Shown here: positions 1-9,595 of the stretch, in pieces
Position numbering within the stretch: position 1 is the stretch's first letter
Layout: every line of letters begins with the position of its first letter
Source of the DNA: CAYUVH01 sp964448135
Lineage (GTDB): Bacteria; Verrucomicrobiota; Verrucomicrobiia; Limisphaerales; UBA8199
Reading direction: 5' to 3'
NCBI GenBank assembly: GCA_964448135.1
Contig: CAYUVH010000042.1
Location: 1 to 64,000 of the forward strand
Length of the DNA: 64,000 nucleotides
Made by a program: the position numbers and the translations under genes
Notes under the pieces: model-generated
Told to the model about the DNA's origin: nothing
Database searches by the model: none
Seen by the model: only the letters and a program-made list of their open reading frames with translations

Positions 1-1
1 G

Positions 2-1549
2 GACAACGTGAACTCGATGGCGGGCAACCTGACGTCTCAGGTGCGCAACATCGCCGAGGTGGCGACCGCCATCGCCAAGGGCGACCTTTCGCGCAAGGTC
101 ACGGTGGACGTGAAGGGTGAGATCCTGGAGCTGAAGAACACCATCAACACGATGGTGGACCAGCTTAACGGGTTCGCTGCCGAAGTGACGCGTGTCGCTC
201 GCGAAGTCGGCACTGAAGGGAAGCTCGGCGGCCAGGCCGAGGTGCCCGGCGTGGCCGGCACGTGGAAGGACCTTACGGACAACGTCAACCTCATGGCGGC
301 CAATCTCACCGGCCAGGTCCGCAATATCGCCGACGTGACGACTGCTGTCGCGAAGGGCGACCTCTCGCGCAAGATCACGGTGGACGTGAAAGGTGAAATT
401 CTCGAACTGAAGAACACTATCAATACGATGGTGGACCAGTTGAACTCGTTCGCGTCCGAAGTCAGCCGCGTGGCGCGCGAAGTCGGCACCGAAGGCAAGC
501 TCGGCGGTCAGGCTGTCGTGCCGGACGTGGCCGGCACGTGGAAGGATTTGACGGACAACGTCAATTCCATGGCTTCGAATCTTACCGGCCAGGTCCGTAA
601 CATCGCCGAAGTAACCACTGCCGTGGCCAGCGGCGACCTTTCCCGCAAGATCACGGTGGACGTGCGCGGCGAAATTCTTCAGTTGAAGGAAACCATCAAT
701 ACGATGGTCGAGCAGCTCCGCTCATTCGCCTCCGAAGTCACGCGCGTCGCGCGCGAAGTCGGCACCGAAGGCCGACTCGGCGTGACCGCCGTGGTGCCCG
801 GCGTGGCCGGCACCTGGAAGGACTTGACCGACTCCGTCAACGCGATGGGCGCCAATCTTACGGCGCAGGTCCGCAACATCGCCGAAGTCACCACCGCCGT
901 AGCTCGCGGTGACCTCTCCCGCAAAATCACGGTGGACGTGCGCGGTGAAATTCTCGAGCTCAAGAACACCATTAACACGATGGTTGACCAACTCAACGGT
1001 TTCGCGGCCGAGGTAACGCGCGTGGCGCGCGAAGTCGGCACCGAAGGCAAGCTCGGCGGCCAGGCGCAAGTGCTGGGCGTGGGCGGTACTTGGAAGGATC
1101 TCACGGATAACGTGAACTTCATGGCCGCCAATCTCACCGACCAGGTGCGCGGCATCGTGAAAGTCGTGACCGCCGTCGCCAACGGCAACCTACGCCAGAA
1201 ACTGACCGTCGAAGCCAAGGGCGAAGTCGCCGCACTCGCTGAAACCATCAATAACATGACCGATACGCTAGCGACGTTCGCCGAACAGGTGACCAACGTT
1301 GCGCGCGAAGTCGGCGTCGAAGGCCGGCTCGGCGGTCAGGCCAACGTGCCCGGCGCCGCCGGCACATGGAAGGATTTGACCGGCAACGTGAACCTGCTGG
1401 CCGCCAACCTCACCACCCAGGTCCGCGCCATCGCCGAAGTGGCGACCGCCGTGACCAAGGGCGATTTGACCCGGTCCATCCAGGTCGAAACGCGCGGTGA
1501 AGTCGCCGAGCTCAAGGACAACATCAACACGATGATTGATAACCTGCGC
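2..1549 (+). repeat. Tandem 276-bp coding repeats (HAMP units)
   Basis: The codons for the conserved Gly of the GTWKD motif fall at 257, 533, 809, 1085 and 1361, an exact 276-bp period. The first four units are very similar at the DNA level; the fifth and sixth diverge more. Such direct repeats could gain or lose units by recombination. Confidence 0.9.
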
Positions 1550-4273
1550 GTGACGACGGAATCCAACCAGGAACAGGACTGGTTGAAGACCAACCTCGCA
1601 AAGTTTACAGGCATGTTGCAGGGCCAGCGCGATCTGTTCACGGTCGGGCAGATGCTGCTCTCCGAACTGGCCCCGCTCGTCGGCGCGCAACAGGGCACGA
1701 TCTACCAGATGGAATTGGGCGACGACAACAAGTGGTCGCTCCGCCTGCTGGCCGGTTACGCGCAACGCCCCGACCAACCGCAAATAATCCTGGTGGGCGA
1801 AGGCCTCGTGGGTCAATGCGCCGTGGAGAAGGAGCGCATCCTTCTCAACGAGGTGAAGAACGATTACACGCGCATCGCCTCGAGCCTGGCGGAGGCGCGT
1901 CCGCGCAGCATCGTCGTGCTGCCGGTGCTCTTCGAAGGCCAGACCAAGGCCGTGATCGAACTCGCCTCGTTGCACGCGTTCAACGTCACCCACCTTACCT
2001 TCCTCGAACAGCTCACCCAGTCCATCGGCGTCGTGCTCAATACGATCGAAGCGACCATGCGCACGGAAAACCTGCTGCAACAATCCCAGCAGCTTACCGC
2101 CGAGTTGCAGACCCAGAAAAAGGAGCTGCAGCAGACGAACGAGGAATTGGCGCAAAAGGCCCGCCAGCTCGCCGAGCAAAACGTGGAGGTCGAACGCAAG
2201 AGCCAGGAAGTCGAGCAGGCCCGCCGCGCGCTCGAAGAAAAGGCCGCGGAGCTTGCGCTCACTTCGAAGTATAAATCGGAGTTCCTCGCGAACATGTCGC
2301 ACGAATTGCGCACGCCGCTCAATTCCATCCTGATCCTGGGGCAGCAGCTTGCGGAAAACGGGGGCGGCAATCTCACGACCAAACAGGTCGAATTCGCCCG
2401 CAACATCTACTCCTCGGGTTCGGACCTCCTGAATCTGATCACCGACATCCTCGACCTTTCCAAGATTGAGTCCGGCACAGTCACGGTCGAAGCCGAGGAA
2501 ATCGGCTTCGGCGCCTTGCGCGATTCGGTGGAGCGCAACTTCCGCCACGTGGCCGACGCGAAGAACCTACCCTTCCACGTCGAATTCGATCCCCGTCTGC
2601 CCCGCGCGATGACGACGGACCCGAAGCGTCTGCAGCAGATTTTAAAAAACCTGCTCTCGAACGCCTTCAAGTTCACCGCGCAGGGCCACGTTACGATTCG
2701 TGTGGGCCCGGCCGAATCCGGCTGGACGCCGGAGCACCAATGGCTCGGGCGCTCGCATCACGTCATCGCGTTCGCCATCAAAGACACCGGCATCGGTATT
2801 GCGCCCGAAAAGCAGAAGCTGATCTTCGAGGCGTTCCAGCAGGCCGACGCCGGCACCAGCCGCAAATACGGCGGCACCGGCCTCGGTCTCGCCATTTCGC
2901 GCGAACTGGCGGCCCTGCTCGGCGGCGAAATCCGGCTTAACAGCATTCCGGGTGAAGGCAGCTCTTTCACCCTTTACCTGCCGCTCACCTTCCCCGGCAC
3001 CACTGCCGCCATCACCCGGCAGCTGGCCTCCACGCCGATCATCCTGCCCGCCCCGCGCGAGGAAAACATCCCCGACGACCGCGAAAACATTGAATCCGGG
3101 GATCAGGTGCTGCTGATCGTCGAGGATGATCCACATTACGCGCGGGTGCTCGTCGGACTCGCGCGCGACAAGGGTTTCAAAGCCATCGCCGCCACGCGCG
3201 GCAGCGCGGCGATCTCGCTGGCGAGGCAGTTCGTTCCCACGGCGATCACGCTCGACATCTTCCTGCCGGACATGCTGGGCTGGACGGTTCTCAACAATCT
3301 GAAGCTGGATCCGAACACACGCCACATCCCGGTCCAAATTATCTCCATCGAAGAGGAACGGCAGCACGGGCTTTCGCATGGCGCCTTTTCCTACACGATC
3401 AAGCCCGCCACCACCGAGGGGCTGGACCAGTGCTTCGACCGGATCAAACAATTCGTCGCGCCGCGCAAGCGCCGGCTGCTGATCGTCGAGGACAACGAAA
3501 CGGAGCGAAACAGCATCGCGGAGTTGCTCGCCCACGATGACATTGAGATTTCCCATGTTGGCACGGGAACGGAAGCACTGCAGATGCTGCTCGACCGGCC
3601 GTTCGATTGCTGCGTGCTGGACCTGCGGTTGCCGGACATGAATGGTTACGCGCTGCTCGAGAAAATGCAGGCCGAGCCGACCCTGCGCGACGTGCCCATC
3701 GTGGTCTTCACCGGTAAGGAACTCGAAGCCGCCGAGGAAAAGCAGCTCCGTTCGGTGGCGAAGAGCATCGTGCTGAAGGACGTGCAATCCCCGGACCGGT
3801 TGTTCGACGAAACGGCGCTCTTCCTGCATCGGGTCGTCGCCAACCTGCCCGAAGCCAAGCAAAACCTCCTGGCCCGCCTGCACAATTCCACCGAGGTGCT
3901 GCGTGGCCGCAAAGCGCTGGTGGTGGACGACGACGCTCGCAACATCTTTGCGTTGACGACGCTGCTCGAAAATCACGAGATGGAAGTGCTCAGTGCCACC
4001 AATGGCCGGCAGGCAATCGAGATCATCAAAAATGAGCCCAATCTAAGCGTGGTGCTGATGGACATCATGATGCCGGAGATGGATGGTTACGAGACGATGC
4101 GTGAAATTCGCAAAAACCCCGATTTCCGCTCGCTGCCCATTCTCGCGCTGACCGCGAAGGCCATGAAAGGCGATCGCGAGAAATGCCTGGAGGCCGGGGC
4201 TTCGGACTACATCGCCAAACCCGTTGACACCGATCAACTCGTGTCCCTGTTGAGAGTCTGGCTTTACCGCTGA
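2..4273 (+). CDS. Poly-HAMP hybrid histidine kinase with GAF and three receiver domains (5' partial)
   Basis: The reading frame is open from base 2 and the first codons are already inside a HAMP repeat, so the gene starts upstream of the window. Six HAMP units of 92 residues occupy roughly residues 1-555 (numbered from the GTG at base 8), each ending near GTWKDLTDNV. A GAF-like domain follows (about 575-720), then a long Gln/Glu-rich coiled coil. The HisKA box FLANMSHELRTPLNS places the phospho-His at about residue 765, followed by an HATPase domain (DTGIGI, GGTGLGLAI). Three receivers have phospho-acceptor Asp at about 1083, 1205 and 1352. The architecture matches group III (Nik1-like) hybrid kinases, which usually sense osmotic or cell-envelope stress; that role is inferred. 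No membrane segment is visible in this part. The next kinase gene starts 5 bp after the stop, so the two are probably co-transcribed. Confidence 0.95.
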   Translation, partial: DNVNSMAGNLTSQVRNIAEVATAIAKGDLSRKVTVDVKGEILELKNTINTMVDQLNGFAAEVTRVAREVGTEGKLGGQAEVPGVAGTWKDLTDNVNLMAANLTGQVRNIADVTTAVAKGDLSRKITVDVKGEILELKNTINTMVDQLNSFASEVSRVAREVGTEGKLGGQAVVPDVAGTWKDLTDNVNSMASNLTGQVRNIAEVTTAVASGDLSRKITVDVRGEILQLKETINTMVEQLRSFASEVTRVAREVGTEGRLGVTAVVPGVAGTWKDLTDSVNAMGANLTAQVRNIAEVTTAVARGDLSRKITVDVRGEILELKNTINTMVDQLNGFAAEVTRVAREVGTEGKLGGQAQVLGVGGTWKDLTDNVNFMAANLTDQVRGIVKVVTAVANGNLRQKLTVEAKGEVAALAETINNMTDTLATFAEQVTNVAREVGVEGRLGGQANVPGAAGTWKDLTGNVNLLAANLTTQVRAIAEVATAVTKGDLTRSIQVETRGEVAELKDNINTMIDNLRVTTESNQEQDWLKTNLAKFTGMLQGQRDLFTVGQMLLSELAPLVGAQQGTIYQMELGDDNKWSLRLLAGYAQRPDQPQIILVGEGLVGQCAVEKERILLNEVKNDYTRIASSLAEARPRSIVVLPVLFEGQTKAVIELASLHAFNVTHLTFLEQLTQSIGVVLNTIEATMRTENLLQQSQQLTAELQTQKKELQQTNEELAQKARQLAEQNVEVERKSQEVEQARRALEEKAAELALTSKYKSEFLANMSHELRTPLNSILILGQQLAENGGGNLTTKQVEFARNIYSSGSDLLNLITDILDLSKIESGTVTVEAEEIGFGALRDSVERNFRHVADAKNLPFHVEFDPRLPRAMTTDPKRLQQILKNLLSNAFKFTAQGHVTIRVGPAESGWTPEHQWLGRSHHVIAFAIKDTGIGIAPEKQKLIFEAFQQADAGTSRKYGGTGLGLAISRELAALLGGEIRLNSIPGEGSSFTLYLPLTFPGTTAAITRQLASTPIILPAPREENIPDDRENIESGDQVLLIVEDDPHYARVLVGLARDKGFKAIAATRGSAAISLARQFVPTAITLDIFLPDMLGWTVLNNLKLDPNTRHIPVQIISIEEERQHGLSHGAFSYTIKPATTEGLDQCFDRIKQFVAPRKRRLLIVEDNETERNSIAELLAHDDIEISHVGTGTEALQMLLDRPFDCCVLDLRLPDMNGYALLEKMQAEPTLRDVPIVVFTGKELEAAEEKQLRSVAKSIVLKDVQSPDRLFDETALFLHRVVANLPEAKQNLLARLHNSTEVLRGRKALVVDDDARNIFALTTLLENHEMEVLSATNGRQAIEIIKNEPNLSVVLMDIMMPEMDGYETMREIRKNPDFRSLPILALTAKAMKGDREKCLEAGASDYIAKPVDTDQLVSLLRVWLYR

Positions 4274-4278
4274 TTGCC

Positions 4279-6789
4279 ATGACCGCGAGCATGGAGCCAC
4301 CCGCCCCAAGCGCAAATCATCCCACGACGCCCAAGGGCAACCAGACTTGCATTCTGGTGGTGGATGATGATGTGCGGAACCTCGACGTCGTCGAGAGCAT
4401 CCTCGCGGCGCCGCATCTGCGGCTGGTGCGGGCGCAGACGCCCGATGAAGCCCTGCTCGCGCTGGTGCATGATGAGTTTGCGTGCATCGTGCTCGACATC
4501 CAGATGCCGGCCATGAATGGCGTGGAACTGGCGCGGTTGATCAAGACGCGCAAGCGCTGCCAGCATATTCCCATCATTTTCCTCACGGCATTTTTCCTGG
4601 AGGAAAAGGACGCGTTGAAGGCGTACGGGGTCGGCGCGGTGGATTATTTGACCAAACCGATCAACCCGGAAATCCTCAAGTCCAAGGTCGGAGTGTTCGT
4701 GGACCTTTTTCAAACCACGCGCGCGCTGGCGAAGGCGAACGCGGCGCTGGAAACGGAAGTGCAGCAGCGGCAGCGCGCGGAGGAAGCCCTGAAGGAAGCC
4801 AACAGCCAGCTCGAATCCCGCGTGGTCGAACGAACGACGGACCTGAGCCGGGCGATGGACGGCATCCGCGATAGCGAGGAACGCTATCGCAAACTTGTGC
4901 GCAGTCTGCCGGCGGCCATTTACACCACCGACGCACAGGGGCGCGTGACGCTGTATAATGATGCGGCCGCCAGCCTTTGGGGCCGGTCACCCGCCATCGG
5001 TCGGGAGTGGTGGTGCGGTTCGTACAGGCTCTACCATCCGGACGGCACCGAGCTGCCGCTGGACCAATGCCCAATGGCGCGCACCTTGAAGGAAGGCTGG
5101 CCGGTACGCGGCGAGGAAATCATCATCGAACGGCCGGATGGTTCGCGCCGGCATATCCTTCCCTATCCCGAGCCGATTTTTGACGCACTGGGACGCATCA
5201 CGGGAGCGGTGAACATGCTGATCGACATCACCGAGCGCAAGCAGGCCGAGGAAGCGGCGCGGCGCCTGGCGGCCATCGTGCAGTTCTCCGATGACGCCAT
5301 TATCAGCAAAAATCTCGATGGCGTCATCACCAGTTGGAACGAAAGCGCCGCCCGGTTGTTCGGGTACACGGCCGGGGAAATCATCGGCAAATCCGTCACG
5401 CGGCTCATGCCCGTCGAGTTGCAGAAGGACGAGCCCGGCATCCTGGAGCGCGTCCAACGCGGCGAATCGATCGAACACTACGAAACCGTTCGCCTGCGCA
5501 AAGATGGTTCTCCGATCGAAGTGTCCCTTACCATCTCACCCATCAAGAACGCGGATGGTCGCATCATCGGCGCGTCCAAGATCGTGCGTGACATCACGGA
5601 ACGCCGCCGCACGGAACAGCAACTCAAGCGCGCGCACGATGAGTTGGTGGCCGCCTCGCGCGCCAAGGACGATTTTCTGGCCACGTTAAGCCATGAATTG
5701 CGCACGCCATTGAATCCGGTGCTGCTGATTGCCAGTGATGCCGCCCATAACCCGAATCTGCCGGACGAAGTGCGCGCCGACTTCGAGCGGATCCTCAACA
5801 GCGTGGAGTTGGAGGCCCGGCTGATTGACGATTTGCTGGACCTGACCCGCATTACCCGCGGTCGCGTCGTGCTACAAAAACAACCGACGGACATTCATCA
5901 TGTCCTGCACGAAGCCATCGCCACCATAAAAGAGGAAATCGCGCAAAAGCAAATCAGCCTGCGGTTGCGGCTGGACGCCAAAGACCACACGGTCTTCGCC
6001 GACCAGGTTCGCTTGCAGCAGGTTTTTTGGAACCTGCTCCGAAACGCCGCGAAATTCACGCCGAACAGCGGCGCCATTGATATCGAAACGGAATCGGACG
6101 GCGGCAGACTTATTGTCCGCATCAGCGATACCGGCATTGGCATGACCGCGCAAGAGATTGACGGCCTCTTCAAGGTCTTTTCCCAAGGCGACCACGCCAG
6201 CCACAGCGCACATCGTTTCGGCGGGCTCGGGCTGGGACTGGCCATCGCTCAAAAACTTGCCGAATTCCACTCCGGAGAAATCCATGCCGCCAGCGCCGGT
6301 CCTGGGCACGGGGCAGTCTTCACAGTGACATTGCCGCTGGGAGCTCCCGCGGAAAAAGCGGTGGGAATGCCAGCGAAAGCTCCGGCGTCACCGGTTTCAC
6401 CGACGCGTGCCTCGACGACCCTTGCGCTCAAGATCCTTTTGGTGGACGACCACGAACCGACCCGCACGTCGCTGGCGCAATTGCTGGCGCGCCGGTCCTA
6501 CGACGTCCAAACGGCGGCTTCGGTCGCCGAGGCCCAGGCGCTCGCGCAGATTCACTCTTTCAATCTGCTCATTTCCGATATCGGCCTGCCCGACGGCAAC
6601 GGCTATGAACTCATGGCCCGTCTGAAGCAGAACGGTCTTGCCAACGGCATCGCCCTCACCGGTTATGGGATGGAACACGACATCGCCCGCAGCCAGGAAG
6701 TCGGCTTTATCGCCCACCTCACCAAACCCATCCGCTTTCAATCCCTCGAAGCCGCCATCCACACGGCGGTGGGAATGATGAATCACTGA
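4279..6789 (+). CDS. Hybrid histidine kinase: receiver-PAS-PAS-HisKA-HATPase-receiver
   Basis: An 836-residue protein without membrane segments, probably a cytoplasmic phosphorelay kinase. The N-terminal receiver starts at CILVVDDDVRN with phospho-acceptor Asp near residue 73. A coiled linker leads to two PAS domains (about 195-325 and 330-450), each ending in an ITERKQ- or ITERRR-like boundary. HisKA (FLATLSHELRTPLNP) puts the phospho-His near residue 472. The HATPase domain carries DTGIGM and GGLGLGLAI. A second receiver closes the protein, with Asp near residue 767 in LISDIGLPDG. The gene begins 5 bp after the stop of the poly-HAMP kinase, so both may act in one relay. The PAS ligand cannot be deduced. 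The gene converges with a minus-strand gene, with about 150 bp of featureless DNA between them. Confidence 0.95.
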   Translation: MTASMEPPAPSANHPTTPKGNQTCILVVDDDVRNLDVVESILAAPHLRLVRAQTPDEALLALVHDEFACIVLDIQMPAMNGVELARLIKTRKRCQHIPIIFLTAFFLEEKDALKAYGVGAVDYLTKPINPEILKSKVGVFVDLFQTTRALAKANAALETEVQQRQRAEEALKEANSQLESRVVERTTDLSRAMDGIRDSEERYRKLVRSLPAAIYTTDAQGRVTLYNDAAASLWGRSPAIGREWWCGSYRLYHPDGTELPLDQCPMARTLKEGWPVRGEEIIIERPDGSRRHILPYPEPIFDALGRITGAVNMLIDITERKQAEEAARRLAAIVQFSDDAIISKNLDGVITSWNESAARLFGYTAGEIIGKSVTRLMPVELQKDEPGILERVQRGESIEHYETVRLRKDGSPIEVSLTISPIKNADGRIIGASKIVRDITERRRTEQQLKRAHDELVAASRAKDDFLATLSHELRTPLNPVLLIASDAAHNPNLPDEVRADFERILNSVELEARLIDDLLDLTRITRGRVVLQKQPTDIHHVLHEAIATIKEEIAQKQISLRLRLDAKDHTVFADQVRLQQVFWNLLRNAAKFTPNSGAIDIETESDGGRLIVRISDTGIGMTAQEIDGLFKVFSQGDHASHSAHRFGGLGLGLAIAQKLAEFHSGEIHAASAGPGHGAVFTVTLPLGAPAEKAVGMPAKAPASPVSPTRASTTLALKILLVDDHEPTRTSLAQLLARRSYDVQTAASVAEAQALAQIHSFNLLISDIGLPDGNGYELMARLKQNGLANGIALTGYGMEHDIARSQEVGFIAHLTKPIRFQSLEAAIHTAVGMMNH

Positions 6790-6938
6790 TCTCGCGGGTT
6801 CTTCCGGCTGTTCCGTCGGCCAACGGGGACAGCAAAAGCGCGGAAGTTTGGCGACAGCCATGGGGAATTGTTCCGCTTCCCACAGAGTATTGGGGCGAAC
6901 GATCCCGTCAGCACCGCCAACAGTTACTTGTAGGCTGG

Positions 6939-9104
6939 TCAGAACTCGACAGCCAGCTCGCGCGGCGTGGCCTGGTTCTCGAATCGGATCCAGAGGAGTT
7001 TGTCTTTCGCGGAATACTCAAAGCTTTGCAGGGCTTGGCCACCCAGCGTCACCCGGCGCGGCGCGGCCGGTGATCTCAACAAGACCACCGCCGGCGTCTC
7101 GGCCACGGACTCGACCGCGTAAGCCAGACGCGCCCCGGTCTCCTGGGTGGGCAACGCCTTGCACGCCGAAGCGAGCAATCCACGTTTCGGCAACTCCGGC
7201 GCGCCGAGGTCGAGCAAAAGGCGGCGTGACCCGGCATCAAGCAGGATTTTACCGCTCACCGGAAGATTGGCATCGAACAGGTTGATGAAGCGTCCGATCA
7301 ATTCGCGCGGCGGTCCTTCGACGGATTCGTCCAAACCGGCTCCCAGCACAAACGGCCCGCGTCGCAGCAGCAGGTAATTCGTCTCGCGCCATTTCAAACC
7401 GGCTGCTTCAGCGGCTTGTTTGGTGCATTCAACCACGCGCCTGGCACCCGTGGCGCTCGACGAACAGCTCACCGGGCGTTCGCGCAGCCACAGCACACCA
7501 CCCTTTCCCACTGGATTGATTTTCCCGGCGATCATGTTCGTGGAAACGCCCAACTGTTCAAACAAATGCTGGCGCGGGGTCGCGTAATGCAGGCCGTTGG
7601 TGTTCCACCAATCCCGCACCTGCAAATAAGGATCGGCGTCCGCGTCGCACACGATGAGATAACCCCCGGACTTCACCCATTCAGCAATTGGAGCATGCAC
7701 CGCCGGGGTAAGTGGCTTCTGTCCGTCGTAGCTCAGCAACAATACGCGAAAGCCTTTCAAATAATTGGGGACGGTGACATTCTCGAGTTGAACGGGCGCC
7801 ACCGGTATCCCGTGCTTCACCAAGGGCATCGCCAGCCCATAGAAATTGCCCAGGTGCGGATCGCTTGGCGTCGGTTCGCCGCGCTGGAACATCAGCGAGT
7901 CGCTGGCCACCACGCCGATGCCGGCCGTGCCGCAATCCCACTCGACCCGCGATTGTTTCATGTGATTGAGCGCGTTGAAGACGGTTTGCAATTCGGTCGC
8001 GTAGGCCGGTGGAATGGAACGCCGTTCGGCGCGCGCAACCGAACGGGGGTAGTAACCGCTGAAAACGCGCTCCGGCCACGGCGCCACCTCATACTGCGAG
8101 ACATCCGGTTGCAGCAGCGAAGCGACCAGGGTGGACTCCCAGTTGGTGCGGTAGTCCGCCCAATCGTAATTGGGATTGTCCTCGATGGGATCGTTCAGAT
8201 ACCACACGCCCCGGCCGGTGGCTCGAACGAGGTTCTGCATCGCGCCGTATTCAAGAAATGCCGTTTCAAACGTCCGCGAGCGCACCTTCCCCTCATACCG
8301 ATTAGGTTCACGTGAAGTGCCGGTCCACACCTGCGCGATGTACCCGTCGCACCCGTTCAGCATCGCCAGGCTTGATTGCGGGCTGACGATGCACCATTGC
8401 GCGTAGTTTAACAGGCTGTGCGTGGGCACGTAGCAACGAACGCGCTTCCCTGTGCGCCGGTTGAACTCCTGCACGTGATCAAAGACCTGCTGCAAGGCAC
8501 GGCGGTAAAGATAATATTTCAGTTTCGACGCCCGCCACCGCGCGTCAACGGAACTGTGCGGCGGCTGCCACTCCTCCCCGTAATAGGCCTTCCATTCGCG
8601 CTTAAATCCCTCCGAGTATCCGCCGCGATCCCAGAATTCCGGCTCCTCCAAATGAATCGCCTCCGCGCCCGCGTCCAATGCCCGCTGCACCCCCGTCGCC
8701 AGATACTTCCCGTAATTCTCCCCGGGGCACATGTAATACACGTCGCCCCCGTGCCCGATCTTGTGGCCATTGCGATCGGTCTGGACCTCGTCCTCGTGAT
8801 TCGTGCCGTCAAAACGGCCATACAGATAATCCTGGTACTGGCCCCAGGCCACCCCGGTCATCACGTGGACTCTATATCCGTGCTCGCGCCACGACTGAAT
8901 CCGATCCGGCAATTCCGGTCCGATGCCGTAGGCAATGGCGACATCCGACCTGAGGTTGCCTTTGGGCGACCAGGGCTTGCCCGTTTGAAAACACGTCCGC
9001 TCCAGGACCTGGTCCGGGTCGACGGGCCAAGTAAACTCAGCGGCACGCAGGAAGGTGGCGGCGATGCAGATCGCGAAAACGCAAGCCCGGCATGATCTGC
9101 TCAT
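6939..9104 (-). CDS. Secreted glycoside-hydrolase-like protein of unknown family
   Basis: A 721-residue protein starting with a signal peptide (MSRSCRACVFAICIAATFLRAA). Residues about 20-420 look like a TIM-barrel sugar hydrolase: an aromatic-rich N-terminus, a stretch HLEEPEFWDRGG with adjacent acidic residues, and many Trp and Tyr. Residues about 450-570 resemble the glutamine-amidotransferase-like domain found in some beta-galactosidases (VLLLSYDGQKPLTP, GGYLIVCDADADP). The C-terminus looks like a beta-sandwich. I do not recognise the exact family and assign no substrate. It lies 21 bp downstream of the last STAS gene in the same direction, so it could be the last gene of the signalling operon or have its own promoter. 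Confidence 0.75.
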   Translation of the reverse strand: MSRSCRACVFAICIAATFLRAAEFTWPVDPDQVLERTCFQTGKPWSPKGNLRSDVAIAYGIGPELPDRIQSWREHGYRVHVMTGVAWGQYQDYLYGRFDGTNHEDEVQTDRNGHKIGHGGDVYYMCPGENYGKYLATGVQRALDAGAEAIHLEEPEFWDRGGYSEGFKREWKAYYGEEWQPPHSSVDARWRASKLKYYLYRRALQQVFDHVQEFNRRTGKRVRCYVPTHSLLNYAQWCIVSPQSSLAMLNGCDGYIAQVWTGTSREPNRYEGKVRSRTFETAFLEYGAMQNLVRATGRGVWYLNDPIEDNPNYDWADYRTNWESTLVASLLQPDVSQYEVAPWPERVFSGYYPRSVARAERRSIPPAYATELQTVFNALNHMKQSRVEWDCGTAGIGVVASDSLMFQRGEPTPSDPHLGNFYGLAMPLVKHGIPVAPVQLENVTVPNYLKGFRVLLLSYDGQKPLTPAVHAPIAEWVKSGGYLIVCDADADPYLQVRDWWNTNGLHYATPRQHLFEQLGVSTNMIAGKINPVGKGGVLWLRERPVSCSSSATGARRVVECTKQAAEAAGLKWRETNYLLLRRGPFVLGAGLDESVEGPPRELIGRFINLFDANLPVSGKILLDAGSRRLLLDLGAPELPKRGLLASACKALPTQETGARLAYAVESVAETPAVVLLRSPAAPRRVTLGGQALQSFEYSAKDKLLWIRFENQATPRELAVEF

Positions 9105-9125
9105 TCCTGCTACAGCGATGCGGGG

Positions 9126-9503
9126 TTAGCCCTGCTCCTGGATCGCCCGTTGCCGCGCGGCGAGATACCGGTCCATCTCGGCCACGTCCTTGAAGATCGC
9201 AACGCCGGGCAGCGATTTGATGATGTCGAAGACTTCCTGGATCTGCGGCTGCAAATGCACGAACGTCGCCTGCCCGCCCCGCTCACGCAATTGCTTGCGC
9301 GCCGTCGCAAATATCCGCAGCCCGGCGCTGCTGATGAATTTCAGCTGTTCGAGATCGAAGACGATTTCCTTTACCGGCCCGCTCATGACCGGCGTCAGTT
9401 GCTTCTCCAGGTCGGGAGCTGTGGAGGTGTCCAGGCTGCCGGTGAGTTTCACGGTGATTTTCGCCGGGTTGGCGCCTTTTTGAATTTGGATTTCGAGTGG
9501 CAT
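9126..9503 (-). CDS. STAS-domain anti-sigma factor antagonist (copy 2)
   Basis: A 125-residue single STAS domain of the RsbV/SpoIIAA type. The sheet-helix pattern is clear, with TVKLTGSLDTSTAPDLEKQL at the N-terminal end and KFISSAGLRIF at the site where classical members carry DSSG. Here the residue aligned with the phosphorylated Ser appears to be Ala, leaving the preceding Ser as the possible target. It is a paralogue of the STAS gene just upstream: both begin MPLEI and share the SLPG and FKD motifs near the C-terminus. In a partner switch it would bind the RsbW-like kinase encoded two genes upstream when unphosphorylated. A C-terminal tail of about 20 residues is extra. Confidence 0.93.
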   Translation of the reverse strand: MPLEIQIQKGANPAKITVKLTGSLDTSTAPDLEKQLTPVMSGPVKEIVFDLEQLKFISSAGLRIFATARKQLRERGGQATFVHLQPQIQEVFDIIKSLPGVAIFKDVAEMDRYLAARQRAIQEQG

Positions 9504-9595
9504 AGGCTTGCTGTCGTTTTGGTGTTGTGCAGATCAGGAGACAGAATGGTGTCCGCCGGCCGGTTCCGAATCGTCCGGTGTGTTATTGTGCATCT

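Noticed and set aside
1268..2548. A 426-codon minus-strand open frame opposite the poly-HAMP kinase
   Set aside because: High-GC shadow of a clear kinase gene; no family motif and repetitive Gly/Asp/Arg composition.
2642..3976. A 444-codon minus-strand open frame opposite the receiver domains
   Set aside because: Antisense shadow; composition follows third-position GC of the real gene.
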